A stretch of 64,000 nucleotides of DNA from Azadirachta indica (lineage: Eukaryota; Streptophyta; Magnoliopsida; Sapindales; Meliaceae), in assembly GCA_022749755.1 (NCBI GenBank), contig CM040443.1, positions 13,655,744-13,719,743 on the forward strand, in the 5' to 3' direction. Shown piece by piece: positions 52,832 through 64,000 of the stretch. How positions within the stretch are numbered: position 1 is the stretch's first letter; every line of letters begins with the position of its first letter. A program made the position numbers and the translations under genes. Below the pieces are notes generated by a model, which was not told the DNA's origin, searched no databases, and worked only from the letters and a program-made list of their open reading frames with translations.

Positions 52832-54835
52832 GAAAAACCCAAAATAGCCATGTTTTTTTTAATGAGTTTACCATAATAGCCTCTTTAATAAATTGTGTAC
52901 TAAACTAGCCCCATATTAAAAAATCGGACAAAAATACCTTCAATTAGCCTTTATAAACAAAACATAAAATTTTTCTCTTTTTACACTTTGAAAAATTCTA
53001 AATCTCCCGAATCACCTCACCCAAAAGATTTCCCTAAATTGTCCAACCCTGGATTCCCAATTAAGGTGGATGTCAAGCACTTGATAAACATTACCTTGTG
53101 GCGCAAAACTATAGAAGGGGGTTTTGGCGAACCGTACTCATGCTCGACAAAAAATACTGATTTTTGAGCGTTCAAAAATAAATCTACATTTGACAAAATT
53201 GACCCAATTTCTGGAATGCTCAATATTGAAATGATTTTCAACTGCTTGATAAATAAGACCTTGTCGACCAAAACTATGAAAGAGTGTTTTGGTCCACCTT
53301 AGTCGTGTTCGACAAATTGCTTTTTATTGAGTGGCCGAAAATCAAGCCAAGCTCGAAAAAATCTACAAAGTTTTTAGAATACTAGACAAAGTTATTCTTG
53401 TCAAGCTCTTAAGGGACGTTGGGTAAGAATGCCCAAATTCTAAATACTTGACATTGAAACGAGTTTTAAGCGCGTGATAAATAGGGCTTTATTGAGCACG
53501 TGTATCAAAGGCCAAAAAAATGCCTTCTCTTCAAAATTTCATTTTCATGCATTATTAAGGGGCAAAACATTTAAACTTTAGATTTCTAGCCCACAAGGGC
53601 AAATGTTTGAATTTATTGAAAAAATATTTGATCGTACATAACTAAAGTTAACGGCCCAATTGATTACTTATACTAAATATGGTCAAAATTACTCATTTCA
53701 TTCCATTATATGGTTGAAAGTTAGCATAATTCAATATCAAAATTACATATATATGGTAGCCAAAAAATGTCCAAGAAATCAACAATCACTAGTGGGTATA
53801 TGAAATAAATAAAGTATTGCATTCAATGTTACAATTACAATAACATTCAACATAGAGGAGTTTTACAATATAAAATTAAATAATGTACTGTATTCAATGT
53901 TATAATTACAATAACACTCAACATGAAAGAGTTTCACAATGTAATTACGACATGACTCTCTATCCCTTATTGTAAATAGACAATGTGATTTCATTATTCA
54001 TACCTATTTATAAGTGAAATGAGTAAATTGTATAAATATTTGACTCCGATAGAACATAAATTAAAATGCAAGTTTATAACTCTTGCATATTGCCCCCCAA
54101 AAGCAATTAAAAGTCTTACATTTTATCCCAAAGTTAAATATTAAGTTTCAAAATTATGCATTTTAGCCTCTATGTCGAGTAAGGCCAACCTATACTCAAC
54201 AAAGAAGTCGAGTATGCTTTTGCCTTATTCGACAAAAAATATCGAGTAAGACATGCGAGCTTGGAAAACACCCAAAAATCTAGCATGATTTCATTACACT
54301 CCACAAAGAGTAAGGCCTGTGTGCTCAAAAAATACCTATTTCATCTTTAACTTCAAATCCAACTTTCACTTTGAAAATCATGTGTATTATATTTCAAAAA
54401 TCAAGTATAACAACCCAATCAAACAATATAATCTCTAATAATGATGAATACCTAAAAAACTGGTTAAGAAAATAAGAAAGAAGCACAAATAAACTTACCA
54501 TAATTGTCGTTCCTGCTATCGACCGTCATTGTCTCTAATTATAAACAACCTTAATCTATTGCCAACACCTCTTAACTTTGATTTTTCTAATTTGCCATTT
54601 CAATTTGTTGATTTAGGGTTTAACAATTTTGGGGAAATTTTTTAAGTACGTTGATTTGAGAGATTTAGGGTTTTTCAAAGTGTAAAAAGAAGGAAATTTT
54701 ACGTTTTGCATATAAAAGCTAGTTGAAAGGTATTTTTCGTCCGATTTTTAGTTTTAAGCTAGTTTGGTGCACAAATTATTAAAAAGGCTATTGTGCTAAA
54801 TTCATTAAAATACATGGCTGTCTGGATAATTTCTC
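52832..54835. mobile_element. MULE-like element with long terminal inverted repeats, non-autonomous
   Basis: The left ~200 bp (from about 52832) match the reverse complement of the right ~220 bp (54615-54835). Shared blocks are (A/C)(T/A)AGCCATGT, AATAGCCT.TTTAATAA, AAAATCGGAC(G)AAAAATACC, TTTTTACACTTTGAAAAA and CTAAATCTC. Terminal repeats this long suit Mutator-like elements. The ~1.6 kb interior has only short frames; one of 84 codons on the minus strand (53017-53271) carries two related segments with no recognisable transposase. No convincing 9-bp target duplication was found: flanks read GGGTGGGGC and AATAATCCT. Either the edges are off by some bases or the element is old. Confidence 0.65.
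53810..53955. repeat. Short tandem duplication inside the MULE-like element
   Basis: Two ~70-bp copies share ATTCAATGTTA(C/T)AATTACAA, TAACA(T/C)TCAACAT and GAG(T)TT(T/C)ACAAT, at about 53820-53873 and 53890-53943. Confidence 0.75.
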
Positions 54836-55457
54836 AATAATCCTTGAATCCGCCTCAATTTTTAAACAGGTTGAATATTTGTGTCTTGAATTGAATCTCG
54901 AACTCATTTTGAGGACAAAAAAAAAGCTCTAAACCTGACCCACCCAAATAAGGCAGATTAAGGCGAGGCCCCATGAATTTGGGGATTTTTCCAATCCCTG
55001 AACAATAGGGACTGTTATAATTGGCTATAATATGTCATAATTTATTATTTTATTAAAGTTTAGAGGCTAAAACTTTATTATTTTTATTTTTAAATAAAAA
55101 AATAAAATAATTATTTTTTATTATTTAGAACGTAATAGTTTTAATAAATTGATAAAATAAATGACATATTCAAATAAATTAGGATAAAACTAAAAATAAT
55201 CCAAATTTTTTTATACGAATATTTAGGATAATGCTTTTGTCCCGTTACTTTCGGTAAGCGTCAAATACATATATTTTCTACACAATAAAGAAAAGAGAAA
55301 AAAAAAAAAATCGCAAAAATATCCAACGATTATGTGACACGACCACAAACATTTGGTGTGGCCACGAATCCACGACGGTGCGGGATGAACTCCTCCTTGT
55401 CCTTTCATTACGCAGAGACATCGTATTTTTTATTTCTTTCTTTATCAGTGATTCCTC
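54836..55457. other. Upstream region of thioredoxin x
   Basis: AT-rich to about 55310. The last ~130 bp, up to the ATG, is less AT-rich and probably contains the core promoter and leader. No single element can be assigned safely. Confidence 0.35.
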
Positions 55458-58400
55458 ATGGATATCGTCTTCTCTAATTCCACACTGTTATTCAGACAAC
55501 CATCACTACCTCCGGTTCGTGCAGTTGCTTCTCCTCTCAGCATCTTCGCCGCCACCACATCATCAAATTCAAACAGCGAGCTCTCGCTCAGGTCTCGCAG
55601 TCGTTCCAAACTCTCATTTACGTCTGCAAATGATTCCACGCTTCCTAAATTTTCAATAAGCTGCGGCGCTTCCAGTTCCAGTGCCATAACGGAGATTAAC
55701 GAGAGCGAGTTCCCGAACACGGTCTTGAAATCTGATCGTCTCGTTCTTGTCGAGTTCGTCGCCAATTGGTGTGGTCCTTGTCGCTTGATTGCTCCCGCTA
55801 TCGAATGGCTGGCTCAGGTTGTTTACTTCATCTCCATCTTCTGTATTATCTCGGCTTTTCTTTATCTCATTGCGAAATTTTAAATCTGAAAATTTCGTAT
55901 TAACTCTTTGAGCAAGTAAAATGTCTATTTAGCAGGCCGTGATTATAGGAAAATCACATGATCCATCGTACTAGAGGTAGCACTAGCACTGATTTGTAAT
56001 GCTCGTACTTCTAATCGTTGAAAGGTTTTTAAATGGATAGCGATGATGTGAGAGTTATATCTGCAAGTTTGCTAATAGAGTTCAATTTTAGTGTTAGATA
56101 ATTGCCGACAAGAAATTCATCCACTGTTGAAGGCGAGAGTATTCTCATGCTATTGATCTATTTCATTTTTCTTAGGGTTCGTTTGGGGTGTTAAAGAAAA
56201 AGCGCTGAAGTGCATAAGAGCTTATACATTTTAGCACTTTTAGAAAAATTCATTAAAATACTTGGGGTTCATTTGGGAGTGTTAAAGGCAAACGCTGAAG
56301 TGAATAGGTGCACACGCATTTTAACATTTTTAGAGAAATTCATTAAAATACGTAGGGTCTTTAAAGGAAAATGCTGAAATGCATATGTAATTTGTACTTT
56401 AAAAATCGCTCCTATTGCTAATTAGATTTGATAAGGAATTTTAAAATAAATAATCAAACACATGGATAAGTATTTATATTCTTAATTAGTACTTATACAG
56501 TGCTAATCACTGTCAAGCGGCTCTTTGACTTTGTTGTACTCATGTATATTGAAGATATTGTTATGTTCTCAAACTAGGTAAGATAATTTCTTTAACTTGC
56601 ATGTTGATATATTCTCAAACTAGGTAAGATCAATTCTTTAACTTGTACTAGTTTTATAGGTTTTTCACAATGTGAGATGAGATTTTGCTTCTTGGTTGTG
56701 TTGTCTTGGCTGTTGGATGGTGGCCAGATCTTGAGAATCTATGAGCTATTAAGGGATAGCCAGCACGAACGAAATGAGTAGAAAAGATTCTTGAAAGTCT
56801 AATTGTACTAATGCTATATCAAATTCTGGTTACACATAAATCTTCTCCTGTAGGTCTGCCTTTCAAACTCATATTTTTCGTGATAGTCACATGACTTGTA
56901 GAAAAGACAAGGAATATAATTACTGGAAATTTTTGAAACCAAAAAAGTAGAATTGTAAATAAGGAGATGCTCTTGCATTATTAGTATTACTGTTTTTAAT
57001 TTTTGTTCATATCTTTAATTGTAGCAAAACAATACGGCATTACTTTATTTCTTACAGCAATGACTTCAAAGTGCTGAAGGTAAATTGTCTCAGGTTCAAT
57101 AAGATCATTTATGAAGTTGGACTTAGTACACCTATGAGAAATTGCCTCTGGATGTAAGTAAGGACAATGATGTCATGACAAGGAAAAAGTTGAGTTTCGT
57201 TTATTTTTATTTTTATATAGGTTGCTTATTGTCATGTGGTTTAAATTTACATTCTTGGAAATAAAAGCGGCATTATACTAGTTTTCCGCTCCACATTTTC
57301 TAGATGTCAGGATATTTGAAAGGAAGTTGTTTTTCATAGAAACTTAGAGATTCTCATGAGTAAATTAATATATTATACAGACATTTTAACAGCGCACGAG
57401 CAAAAGTTGCTAAATGGACTGTCTTTTGAAATTTATCGCAAAAACTTGACTCCACTGACTCCAGATGGCAATCAAGGAAACCTGTCTTCTAGACCAGTGC
57501 TTAACCTTTTCATTTACAATGATTACCTAGTAGAAATAAAAAGAAGTATCATCATCATCATCATCATTATTATTTGTGGTTGTATACATCCAGATACCAG
57601 CTTATTAAAATCGCTTATCAAGTTTTAACTTTGCAGAGTCTGGTGGATGCTTTTCTCATTATGTTGAAAATGACCCCCAATTTGAAGATAAAACAACCTC
57701 GTATTTGCTGAAGTCTTAAATTTTTGCCATAATTTGTCAGAAATGGCTTTAAGAGGTCTATGAAGTGAATGTCTGACATATGGAGATATTTATATTTCTT
57801 TCCACACGCTCATGACAAGCCAAGGTTGGAAATGGATCAATAATGAAATACATTCTGTCAAGCCTATAGTCTCAGGCTATTAGAGAAGAAAAACTTTCAT
57901 CATGTTTGAAACCAAAACATATTATCTGGCCTGTCATCCAATCCTATCTTTCAATCATGTCAGTTCTTTTCATGTAAATTTCATTTGAACTAATGGCTCA
58001 GTGGTTGAAATGTATGAAGTGTGTCTGATTCTGGCTTCCAATAATCAGTTGTCTTTAATTTAAAAATGCATATTATATTAAGGGTTTTATCTGGATCTAG
58101 CTTAGTTGGTTGGCTCTCTTGTTAGCATACAAGAGGTCTTGGGACTGAATCATGCTCACTCTAGATTTAGTAGGAAAGGATTTAGACTATTATTATTGTT
58201 TTGTTTGTAAAAGAGGTAGGGAGGGGAGGAGGTTGGGGATGATTAAAAGGAAAAAAATTGAGGGCTTGATGGAGGCTTAAGAACCAAACCACTATATCTT
58301 ATTGCTGGTCACTTGACAGTATCCTTGATTGAAAAGTTTGGTATCATTATTTCTTTGAATGCATCTTAGAAACATGTAGTTAGAAAGGAATTTGTTTACT

Positions 58401-60385
58401 ATTCACAAAACGAGTGTCTGAAGTGTGGATTTAGACATAAATGGAGTGACTGCGGAAGAAATAATTACATTCAAAGCATTATATCTGTGAATTTACTAGT
58501 TTTGGTTATTGGAATTACAAAGAAGGAAAAGCTGACATATATCAAATTGACTTTAAACTGAAGCAATTTAATTCTTACGCTTTTTGATGGAGTCACAATT
58601 AAGTTGACTTTGAGCAATACCAACTTGACATTAAGATAACTTTTCCAATACAAGCTTGATATTTATATTCTCTTCAAAGTCTTAGATTATAAGCTGATTT
58701 TAGTACTCAAATATATATGAATAGAAAGAGTTATAAGATTCTAGTGGAAGTCATTGAACTGTGTACGCATTTATCAGTTGTTTTCAGAAACGTCTTCGCC
58801 ACTGTGGCTAGAAATGCTTTGCATACTATATAGGAATGATGCCCATGCAATGCAGTTAATTCAAAAGCCAATATATTTTGAGACCGCTAGATATAAGCTG
58901 GGATGGTAGTCATTTTTTCAGGTGCTTACTTGTCCTTGAATTGTTTGGATACTGACTTCTCTGTGTCATACAGTTCTGAGTAATGGTATGGGGCTGTGGA
59001 GGTTACATTCAAGTTTTTTGGACTTGTAAATGATTAGAATACTACTACATGGTTGGCCTTACATTAACTCTGGTTGTAGCATTGTTGTGCTTTTGGGTTT
59101 TAGGTTTTGAATTGGAAAGTTTGTAGACCATCCCAGAGCATATTTCCTCACTAAGTGCCACATATGTCTGACCCTGCCCTTTTTAATTTGCTGATGAGTG
59201 GGGTAGAAGGTCAGGAATTTATGACTTCAGTGCCTAATAGAAAATTTTGAAGCCAAAATGATTGCCCTCAGAAGTTCTGTTAGGAATTTGTTAACACTTG
59301 GCTTTAGCTATCATCAAGTATTTAAAATTGTTCTCTTATTTGGTGATCTGTAACTTGCTGTTTTTAATCTATATCTTGCCGTCACAAATGATGATGGTCA
59401 ATTTATTTCGGTTATATATTTGATCTCTTATGTTGATTTGAAACTATACCACATAGATAATACTGTGAATATTCTTTTAACCTTCCTAGGCAGTGGAAGG
59501 ATTGAAAATTTAATTTCTAAGATTGTGATCAAGATTTAGTTCTTCTGTCTCTCCATTTCAAGCTTATTTTGTGAAAGTATGCAAGGACAAGGTCATATTA
59601 ATTGGCATTACAATCTCCTAGTACTACAAAAGTTTTGTTGGAATTTATTCTAGGTATTATCTATGGGGTTGATTCTTAGATAAGAATTGTAAGATCAATT
59701 TGAAAGTATAGGATTTGATGAGCAAGCTGTAAATGAATAGATTGTTGTATACTTTTCTGGATTACCTAAGTAGTTCTCAACAGTTCGCATTGTATTGTTT
59801 TAGTTTAGATGGGAGTTGAACTTGAATGTGTTTTGAGAAACATGCCTTGATGCACCTGACGTAAAAAAATGATAAGCAAAGAAATAAAATGCCCTTTTTC
59901 TATCGTCAATCAGTGTAGGTGTAGAGGTTTAGAAACATAATTTCCCTAGTGTTTCAGCTTTATTGACAACTTAAAAAATGAACATAGTTTGATCTTATTT
60001 TCTTTTTGTCTCATTGATTGGAACTTAAGTTCGCACTATGGTTCACGTCCCCTTTTCTGAAGTTTTTTTGTTTATTTTATGTATATGTATTTTTCTTATT
60101 TGTCATCTATCGGCTACTGACTTGATGCAATAACATGTTTTTACGTAAAATACTCATTCTCTGAAATGTATATATTAGGAATATGGAGACAGATTGACAG
60201 TCGTAAAGATTGATCATGATGCAAACCCAAAACTGATTGAAGAATATAAAGTTTATGGATTGCCAACTTTGATTCTCTTCAAGAATGGAAAAGAAGTTCC
60301 AGAAAGCAGGAGGGAAGGTGCAATTACAAAAGTGAAGCTTAAGGAGTATATTGATTCTCTGCTAAATTCAATATCAGTGGCATAG
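55458..60385 (+). CDS. TRX-X: Thioredoxin x, chloroplast precursor
   Basis: Exons 55458-55817 and 60179-60385 join in frame (CAG|GTTGTT; TTAG|GAATATG) to give 188 aa, close to the ~182 aa of Arabidopsis TRX x. Residues 1 to about 69 are Ser/Arg-rich and poor in acidic residues, as in a chloroplast transit peptide; mature protein probably starts near [11 protein letters not shown]. The thioredoxin fold follows: [16 protein letters not shown], redox site WCGPC (W104, C105, C108), [20 protein letters not shown] with the conserved cis-proline at about 149, and [29 protein letters not shown] is typical of type x. TRX x serves as electron donor, notably to 2-Cys peroxiredoxin. The intron is 4361 bp with no sign of another gene. 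An m-type thioredoxin is the nearest alternative. Confidence 0.95.
56175..56400. repeat. Tandem repeat in the thioredoxin x intron, ~90 bp, 2.5 units
   Basis: Units near 56178, 56268 and 56354 share GGGTTCGTTTGGG(G/A)GTGTTAAAG and AAGCGCTGAAGTG/AAACGCTGAAGTG, then TTTAGAAAAATTCATTAAAA and TAC. The third is truncated. The GTTTGGG start suggests a MITE end. Confidence 0.75.
57549..57572. repeat. (ATC)n microsatellite in the thioredoxin x intron
   Basis: About six ATC triplets followed by ATT triplets. Confidence 0.9.
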
Positions 60386-60901
60386 TCAGCCGTCCTCTAC
60401 ACAGTATGCTCATTGGCATTGCTTGAGATTTTGACAATCTTCGGCATGCATTAAATATAAGGTAAATATCTACCCTCTCTTAATGTAATCTTTTAGCATA
60501 ATTTGTTACAGAACAGTGTCAGTACCTATCCAATTGTATAATCTTGAGCTATATAATGTAGAAAATTATCTCAGGATTTGATCTGTTCTAGTTCCAATGT
60601 AAAATCCCAAGAACTGTCTTTGCTTTTCTTTTTATGATAAATTCATTATCCATTAGTCTGAGTTAGATCTTGTTGTCAAAAATGCAATTTTATTGAGTTT
60701 AATTTAAGTATAATTATTGACTTATGAGTTTATGATCCCAAATTTTCTTGGGAACTTCTTCCATCCAAATTTAATATGAAAATTACTGTAATTTTCATTG
60801 ATTGTGGTTGAAAATTTGCAAGCTTTAGTTAGATAGATTTTATGTACCTATTTCAAAACACATTAATTTGGATAAAATGTTTAGATTTAAATAGGTAATT
60901 T
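60386..60901 (+). other. 3' flank of thioredoxin x
   Basis: Likely 3' UTR over the first 200-250 bp, with AATGTA/AATATA-type near-polyadenylation signals. Otherwise AT-rich. Confidence 0.45.
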
Positions 60902-62510
60902 TAGGGATGGCAATGGATTTCTTATTTTAGGATATCCGTTTATATCCGATCCTAGAGAGTAGGATATAATAATTGAAAAATAAGATATAGATAGGATACA
61001 GTAAGAGAGTATAATATTTGTATAGGATATGAATAGGATATAGATATTTTAAAATATCTTGCAAATATTCATTAGGATATCCGTTTTAGTATTTTTTTTT
61101 AAAATTAGATTATCAAAATGACGTCATTTTGGATTTCTCCAAAACGACGTCGTTTTTTATATTTATTATAAAAAAGAGAAAGCTAGAAAACCCTAAGTTC
61201 ATTCTTAATTTTTTCCCTCTCTCTTTCTTTCTTATTCATTGCCCAATAAACTTCTGTGCATGCACCATCCAATGAGCTCTTTTGTCGCAATTGCAGCTAT
61301 TGTGAAACTTTAATTCGTAAAAGATTTGATCTTTTTATGCCAGTCAATTCATAGCAAGTTTATCTCCCATTTGGTAGTTGGCTCTCTTTTTGAAATAAAC
61401 AATGAAAATCTTTTTTTAATTTATGATTTAAATTATGCAAGTTCATAAATTGAATATTTGGTATATATACTTTTATGCAATAGAATATAAAATATTACTT
61501 TAAAAGTAAATGTTTGTTATCCTATTATGTACGTGTAATATAATATTGCAATAGAATATTGTAAAATGATGCTTTTTATGCAATATCTATTTATCGTGTA
61601 CATATATGCTATTTATATGCGAAAGTGATGTTTATATTTTTTGAATATATTATGAGACTCTTAATAGAAGATAAAAATGGTATAATATGTTTAAAAGGTG
61701 TAAGCATCACTTTTGTATATAAATAACATGTATGTACATGATAAATTAATATTGTATAAAAAAAATTATTTTACATTATTATATTGCAAATAAATAATGG
61801 GATGACAAATAATTACTTTCAAAGTAATATTTTATATTATATTGCATAAAAAGTATACGCACCAAGAATTCAATTCATGAACTTGTACATTTTAAATCAT
61901 AAATTAAGAAAGGGGTTTTCATTATTTATTTGAAAAAGAGAGCCAATTATTAGATGAGAGATGGATATGCTATCAATTGGCTAGCATAGGAAGATCAAAT
62001 CTTTCACCAATTTAGAGTTTCACAATAACTGCCATTGCAGCACAGGAGCTTGTTGAGTGGTGGATGCATAGGAATTTGTTGGACGGTGGATAAAAAAGAA
62101 AGAGAGAAGGAAAAAATTAAGAATAAGTTTAGGATTTTCTAACTTTCTCTTTTTTATAATAAGTCTTAAGTGACGTCGTTTTGGAAAAATTCAAAACGAC
62201 GTCATTTTGATAATCTAATTTCTAAAAAAAAAAAAGTAAAATAGAAATTTTAATGGATATTCACAAGATATTTCCAAATATTCATATCTTATCCATATTC
62301 TGTATAGATATTATACTTTTTTATCGTATCCTATAGATATTATACTTTTTTATCGTATCCTATAGATATTATACTTTTTTATCGTATCCTATCTATATCC
62401 TATTTTTCAATATCCTATCTTTATCTTATTTTTCAATTATTATATCTCATCTTCTAGGATCACATATGGTTGGATATATTAAAAAAAAAGTATCCGTTGC
62501 CATCCCTAAA
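60902..62510. mobile_element. 1.6 kb near-complete palindrome (foldback-type element, hAT-like ends)
   Basis: The left arm (60902 to about 61630) is matched by the reverse complement of the right arm (about 61705 to 62510) nearly throughout, leaving a loop of ~75 nt. Matching landmarks: TAGGGATGGCAATGGAT with ATCCGTTGCCATCCCTA; AAATGACGTCATTTTG with AAAACGACGTCATTTTGA; TTGGCTCTCTTTTTGAAATA with TATTTGAAAAAGAGAGCCAA; AAAATATTACTTTAAAAGTA with TACTTTCAAAGTAATATTTT; GAAAGTGATG with CATCACTTTT. The arms look about 85% alike. TAGGG(A/G)TGGCAA termini are common in plant hAT elements, but I see no 8-bp target duplication, and no transposase frame exists. Confidence 0.85.
62303..62389. repeat. 29-bp direct repeat, three perfect units
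   Basis: TATAGATATTATACTTTTTT plus ATCGTATCC starts at 62303, 62332 and 62361 in the right arm of the palindrome. The left arm has no matching triplication, so this arose after the arms formed. Confidence 0.95.
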
Positions 62511-62520
62511 GATATTCGGA
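62412..62520. repeat. Direct repeat flanking the ccsA fragment, left copy
   Basis: TATTTTTCAATTATTATATC, TCATCTTCTAGGATCACATA, GTTGGATATATTAAAAA, TATCCGTTGCCATCCCTAAA, then GATATTCGG. It is also the end of the palindrome's right arm. Its partner lies at 62958-63050. Confidence 0.85.
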
Positions 62521-62957
62521 GTTTCTCTATTATTCAAAAGATTTTTTATTTTAAAAATCATCAAAATCATTTAAGCACTATAACTGTGTCAAGCGCCATT
62601 TTTACCCAAGGTTTTGCTACTTCGGGTTTTTTAACCAAACTGCATCAATTTGGAACACTAGCACCCGCTCTCCAAGTCCAGTGGTTAATGATGCACGTAA
62701 GTATGATAGTATTAGGCTATGCAGCTGTTTTATGTGGATCATTATTATCCACAACTCTTCTCGTCATTACATTTCGAAAAGTTATAAAAATTTTCGGGAA
62801 AAGCAATTATTTTTTAAATGGAAATGAGTCATTTTGCTTTGGCAAAATTCAATACATGAATGAAAAAAGTAATGTTTTACTAAATACTTATTTTCTTTCT
62901 GCTAGAAATTATTACAGGTATCAAGTGATTCAACAATTGAATCGTTGGAGTCTATAT
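62520..62957 (+). pseudogene. ccsA: Chloroplast ccsA fragment in nuclear DNA (NUPT)
   Basis: The forward frame at about 62530-62955 reads as an internal piece of plastid CcsA, the thylakoid membrane protein for haem attachment to c-type cytochromes: [95 protein letters not shown], then [14 protein letters not shown]. Both ends of the gene are missing, including the C-terminal WGSYWNWDPKETW haem-handling part. The frame is still open but reads out into repeat sequence on both sides (178 codons in all). No promoter or transit peptide is seen. Substitutions relative to typical plastid copies suggest it is not a very fresh insert. It lies between direct copies of the palindrome's terminal sequence. 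Confidence 0.88.
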
Positions 62958-63180
62958 CTTATTTTCCAATTACTATATCTCATCCTTCAAAATCGCATAT
63001 GAATGGATATATTGAAAAAAGGTATTTGTTGCCATTCCTAAGGATATTCGTAAGAATATGGTTATTAGTAAAGATTCGTTTAAGAGGATACGGATATTGA
63101 ATTTAATATTTGCTATGGATATGGATAGGATGTAGATAAAAATTTTGTTGTAGGATATGGATGTGGATATTAAGATATCT
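62958..63180. repeat. Direct repeat flanking the ccsA fragment, right copy, with extension
   Basis: TATTTTCCAATTACTATATC, TCATCCTTCAAAATCGCATA, GAATGGATATATTGAAAAAA, TTGTTGCCATTCCTAAGGAT and ATTCGTAAG parallel the left copy. The extension (TATGGTTATTAGTAAAGATT, GAGGATACGGATATTGAATT, ATGGATATGGATAGGATGTA) matches 63890-64000. Confidence 0.85.
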
Positions 63181-63645
63181 GTGTCATATCTTCTTCGTTG
63201 CTCTCCTAAGTAATTTTCAAAGTAGTTTAGAGTAAATTGTAAATTTGGCCAAACATTAGAAATCCAACAGCTTTTGTTGTCCTAGAAATATAAGAAAACA
63301 TACAATAGTTCTTTTTCCAAAATCAAAATATTTTCAAACTTTTCTATAAATGTAAGAAACATACAATAGTTTGTTTCGAAAATCACAATATTTTCAAACT
63401 ATTAAATGAATGTATTTTTTTTTTTTAAAAAGTTTTGAAAAGAAGTAAAAAATCTTACTTTACAAAATACCAAATTTTTATCTTTTACTGTAAGTTAAAT
63501 TCAAGATGGTTTGAGAGCATCAAACGTGTCATAAACTACTTAAACTATCGCTCAAGAGACTATTCAATGCACATATTTGTTTATATATTGCATGTTGAGA
63601 CGGTGATGTACATTTTACCCAAGAACAACATAGAGATTCTATGCC
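63181..63645. other. Spacer between element copies
   Basis: A small duplication (AACATACAATAGT(T)) occurs at 63297 and 63358. The 72-codon frame at 63435-63653 has no recognisable features. Confidence 0.4.
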
Positions 63646-64000
63646 TAAAGTGACATCGCTTTGGAGAAATTCAAAACAACATCATTTTAATAATTTAATT
63701 TAAAAAAAAATGTAAAACGGAAATCTTAATGGATATCTGCAGGATATTTTAAAATATTCATATACTATTCATATTGTATACAGATATTATAACCTTTTAC
63801 CGTATTCTATCTATATCCTATTTTTTAATTACCATATCTTAGCCTCGGGGATCGAATATGGATGGATATCCTAAAAAAGGGTATCCGTTGCCATCCATAA
63901 GAATATTCGTAAGCATATGGTTATTAGTAAATATTTGTTTAGGAGGATACGGATATTGAATTTAATATTCGCTATGAATATGGATAGGATGTAAATATAA
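63646..64000. mobile_element. Another copy of the palindrome's right arm, running off the window
   Basis: AAAGTGACATCGCTTTGGAG, AAATTCAAAACAACATCATT, TAATGGATATCTGCAGGATA, TCTATCTATATCC and GGGTATCCGTTGCCATCCAT follow the order of 62165-62508. The tail matches 63040-63180 and continues to the right edge. No left arm is visible in the window. Confidence 0.75.

Noticed and set aside
55445..55765. 106-codon minus-strand ORF opposite thioredoxin x exon 1
   Set aside because: A mirror frame of the GC-richer first exon. The thioredoxin reading is confirmed by the WCGPC motif and in-frame splicing.
60902..62510. Palindrome as a plant miRNA precursor
   Set aside because: The arms are ~0.75 kb with long perfect blocks, far beyond typical MIR hairpins. 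It fits a foldback element or long hairpin RNA better.
62466..63002. 178-codon ORF as a functional gene
   Set aside because: The centre is plastid ccsA without its ends, and the outer parts read through transposon repeat sequence. No plant nuclear gene structure is seen.

Overview
This window looks like nuclear DNA of a dicot plant. The reasons are GT-AG introns, single-copy plant genes (chloroplast thioredoxin x, a class I TCP factor, prefoldin 5, an EAPP-family protein), a nuclear tRNA-Thr, very AT-rich spacers, MITE- and MULE-like elements and a fragment of chloroplast DNA. I cannot name the species. Five genes are supported by spliced reading frames or full ORFs, plus one tRNA and the 3' end of a sixth gene at the left edge.

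Layout: 1-191 is the tail of an SDE3/MOV10-like helicase paralogue whose body lies off the left edge. 4806-6929 is a second copy of that gene, three exons and 556 aa. It lacks the ATPase motifs and the C-terminal helicase half. 7.1-18.7 kb is a degenerate tandem array with a unit of about 1.65 kb, and relics of its core lie on both sides (1.2-1.65, 20.1-20.5 and about 25 kb). 21.2-24.6 kb is prefoldin subunit 5 (minus), with tRNA-Thr(UGU) divergent from it 120 bp upstream of its ATG. 25.3-25.9 kb is a diverged tandem repeat. 28.25-29.05 kb is an intronless TCP7/TCP21-type transcription factor (minus) with a G-quadruplex-type tract in its leader. 29.5-42.7 kb is a gene-poor AT-rich spacer holding two tandem duplications and three copies of a MITE-like family. 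42.7-48.0 kb is an EAPP-family gene (minus) with a 4.2 kb intron. 52.8-54.8 kb is a MULE-like element with long inverted ends. 55.46-60.39 kb is chloroplast thioredoxin x (plus) with a 4.4 kb intron. 60.9-62.5 kb is a 1.6 kb near-complete palindrome with hAT-like termini, followed by a chloroplast ccsA fragment set between direct copies of the palindrome's end, then further copies of the same family to the right edge.

The genes do not form a pathway. Most unusual are the duplicated, motif-less SDE3-like gene beside its array, the 1.6 kb palindrome, and the plastid ccsA insert bounded by copies of that element's end. All repeat and homology statements come from reading the sequence by eye; no alignment or database search was run.
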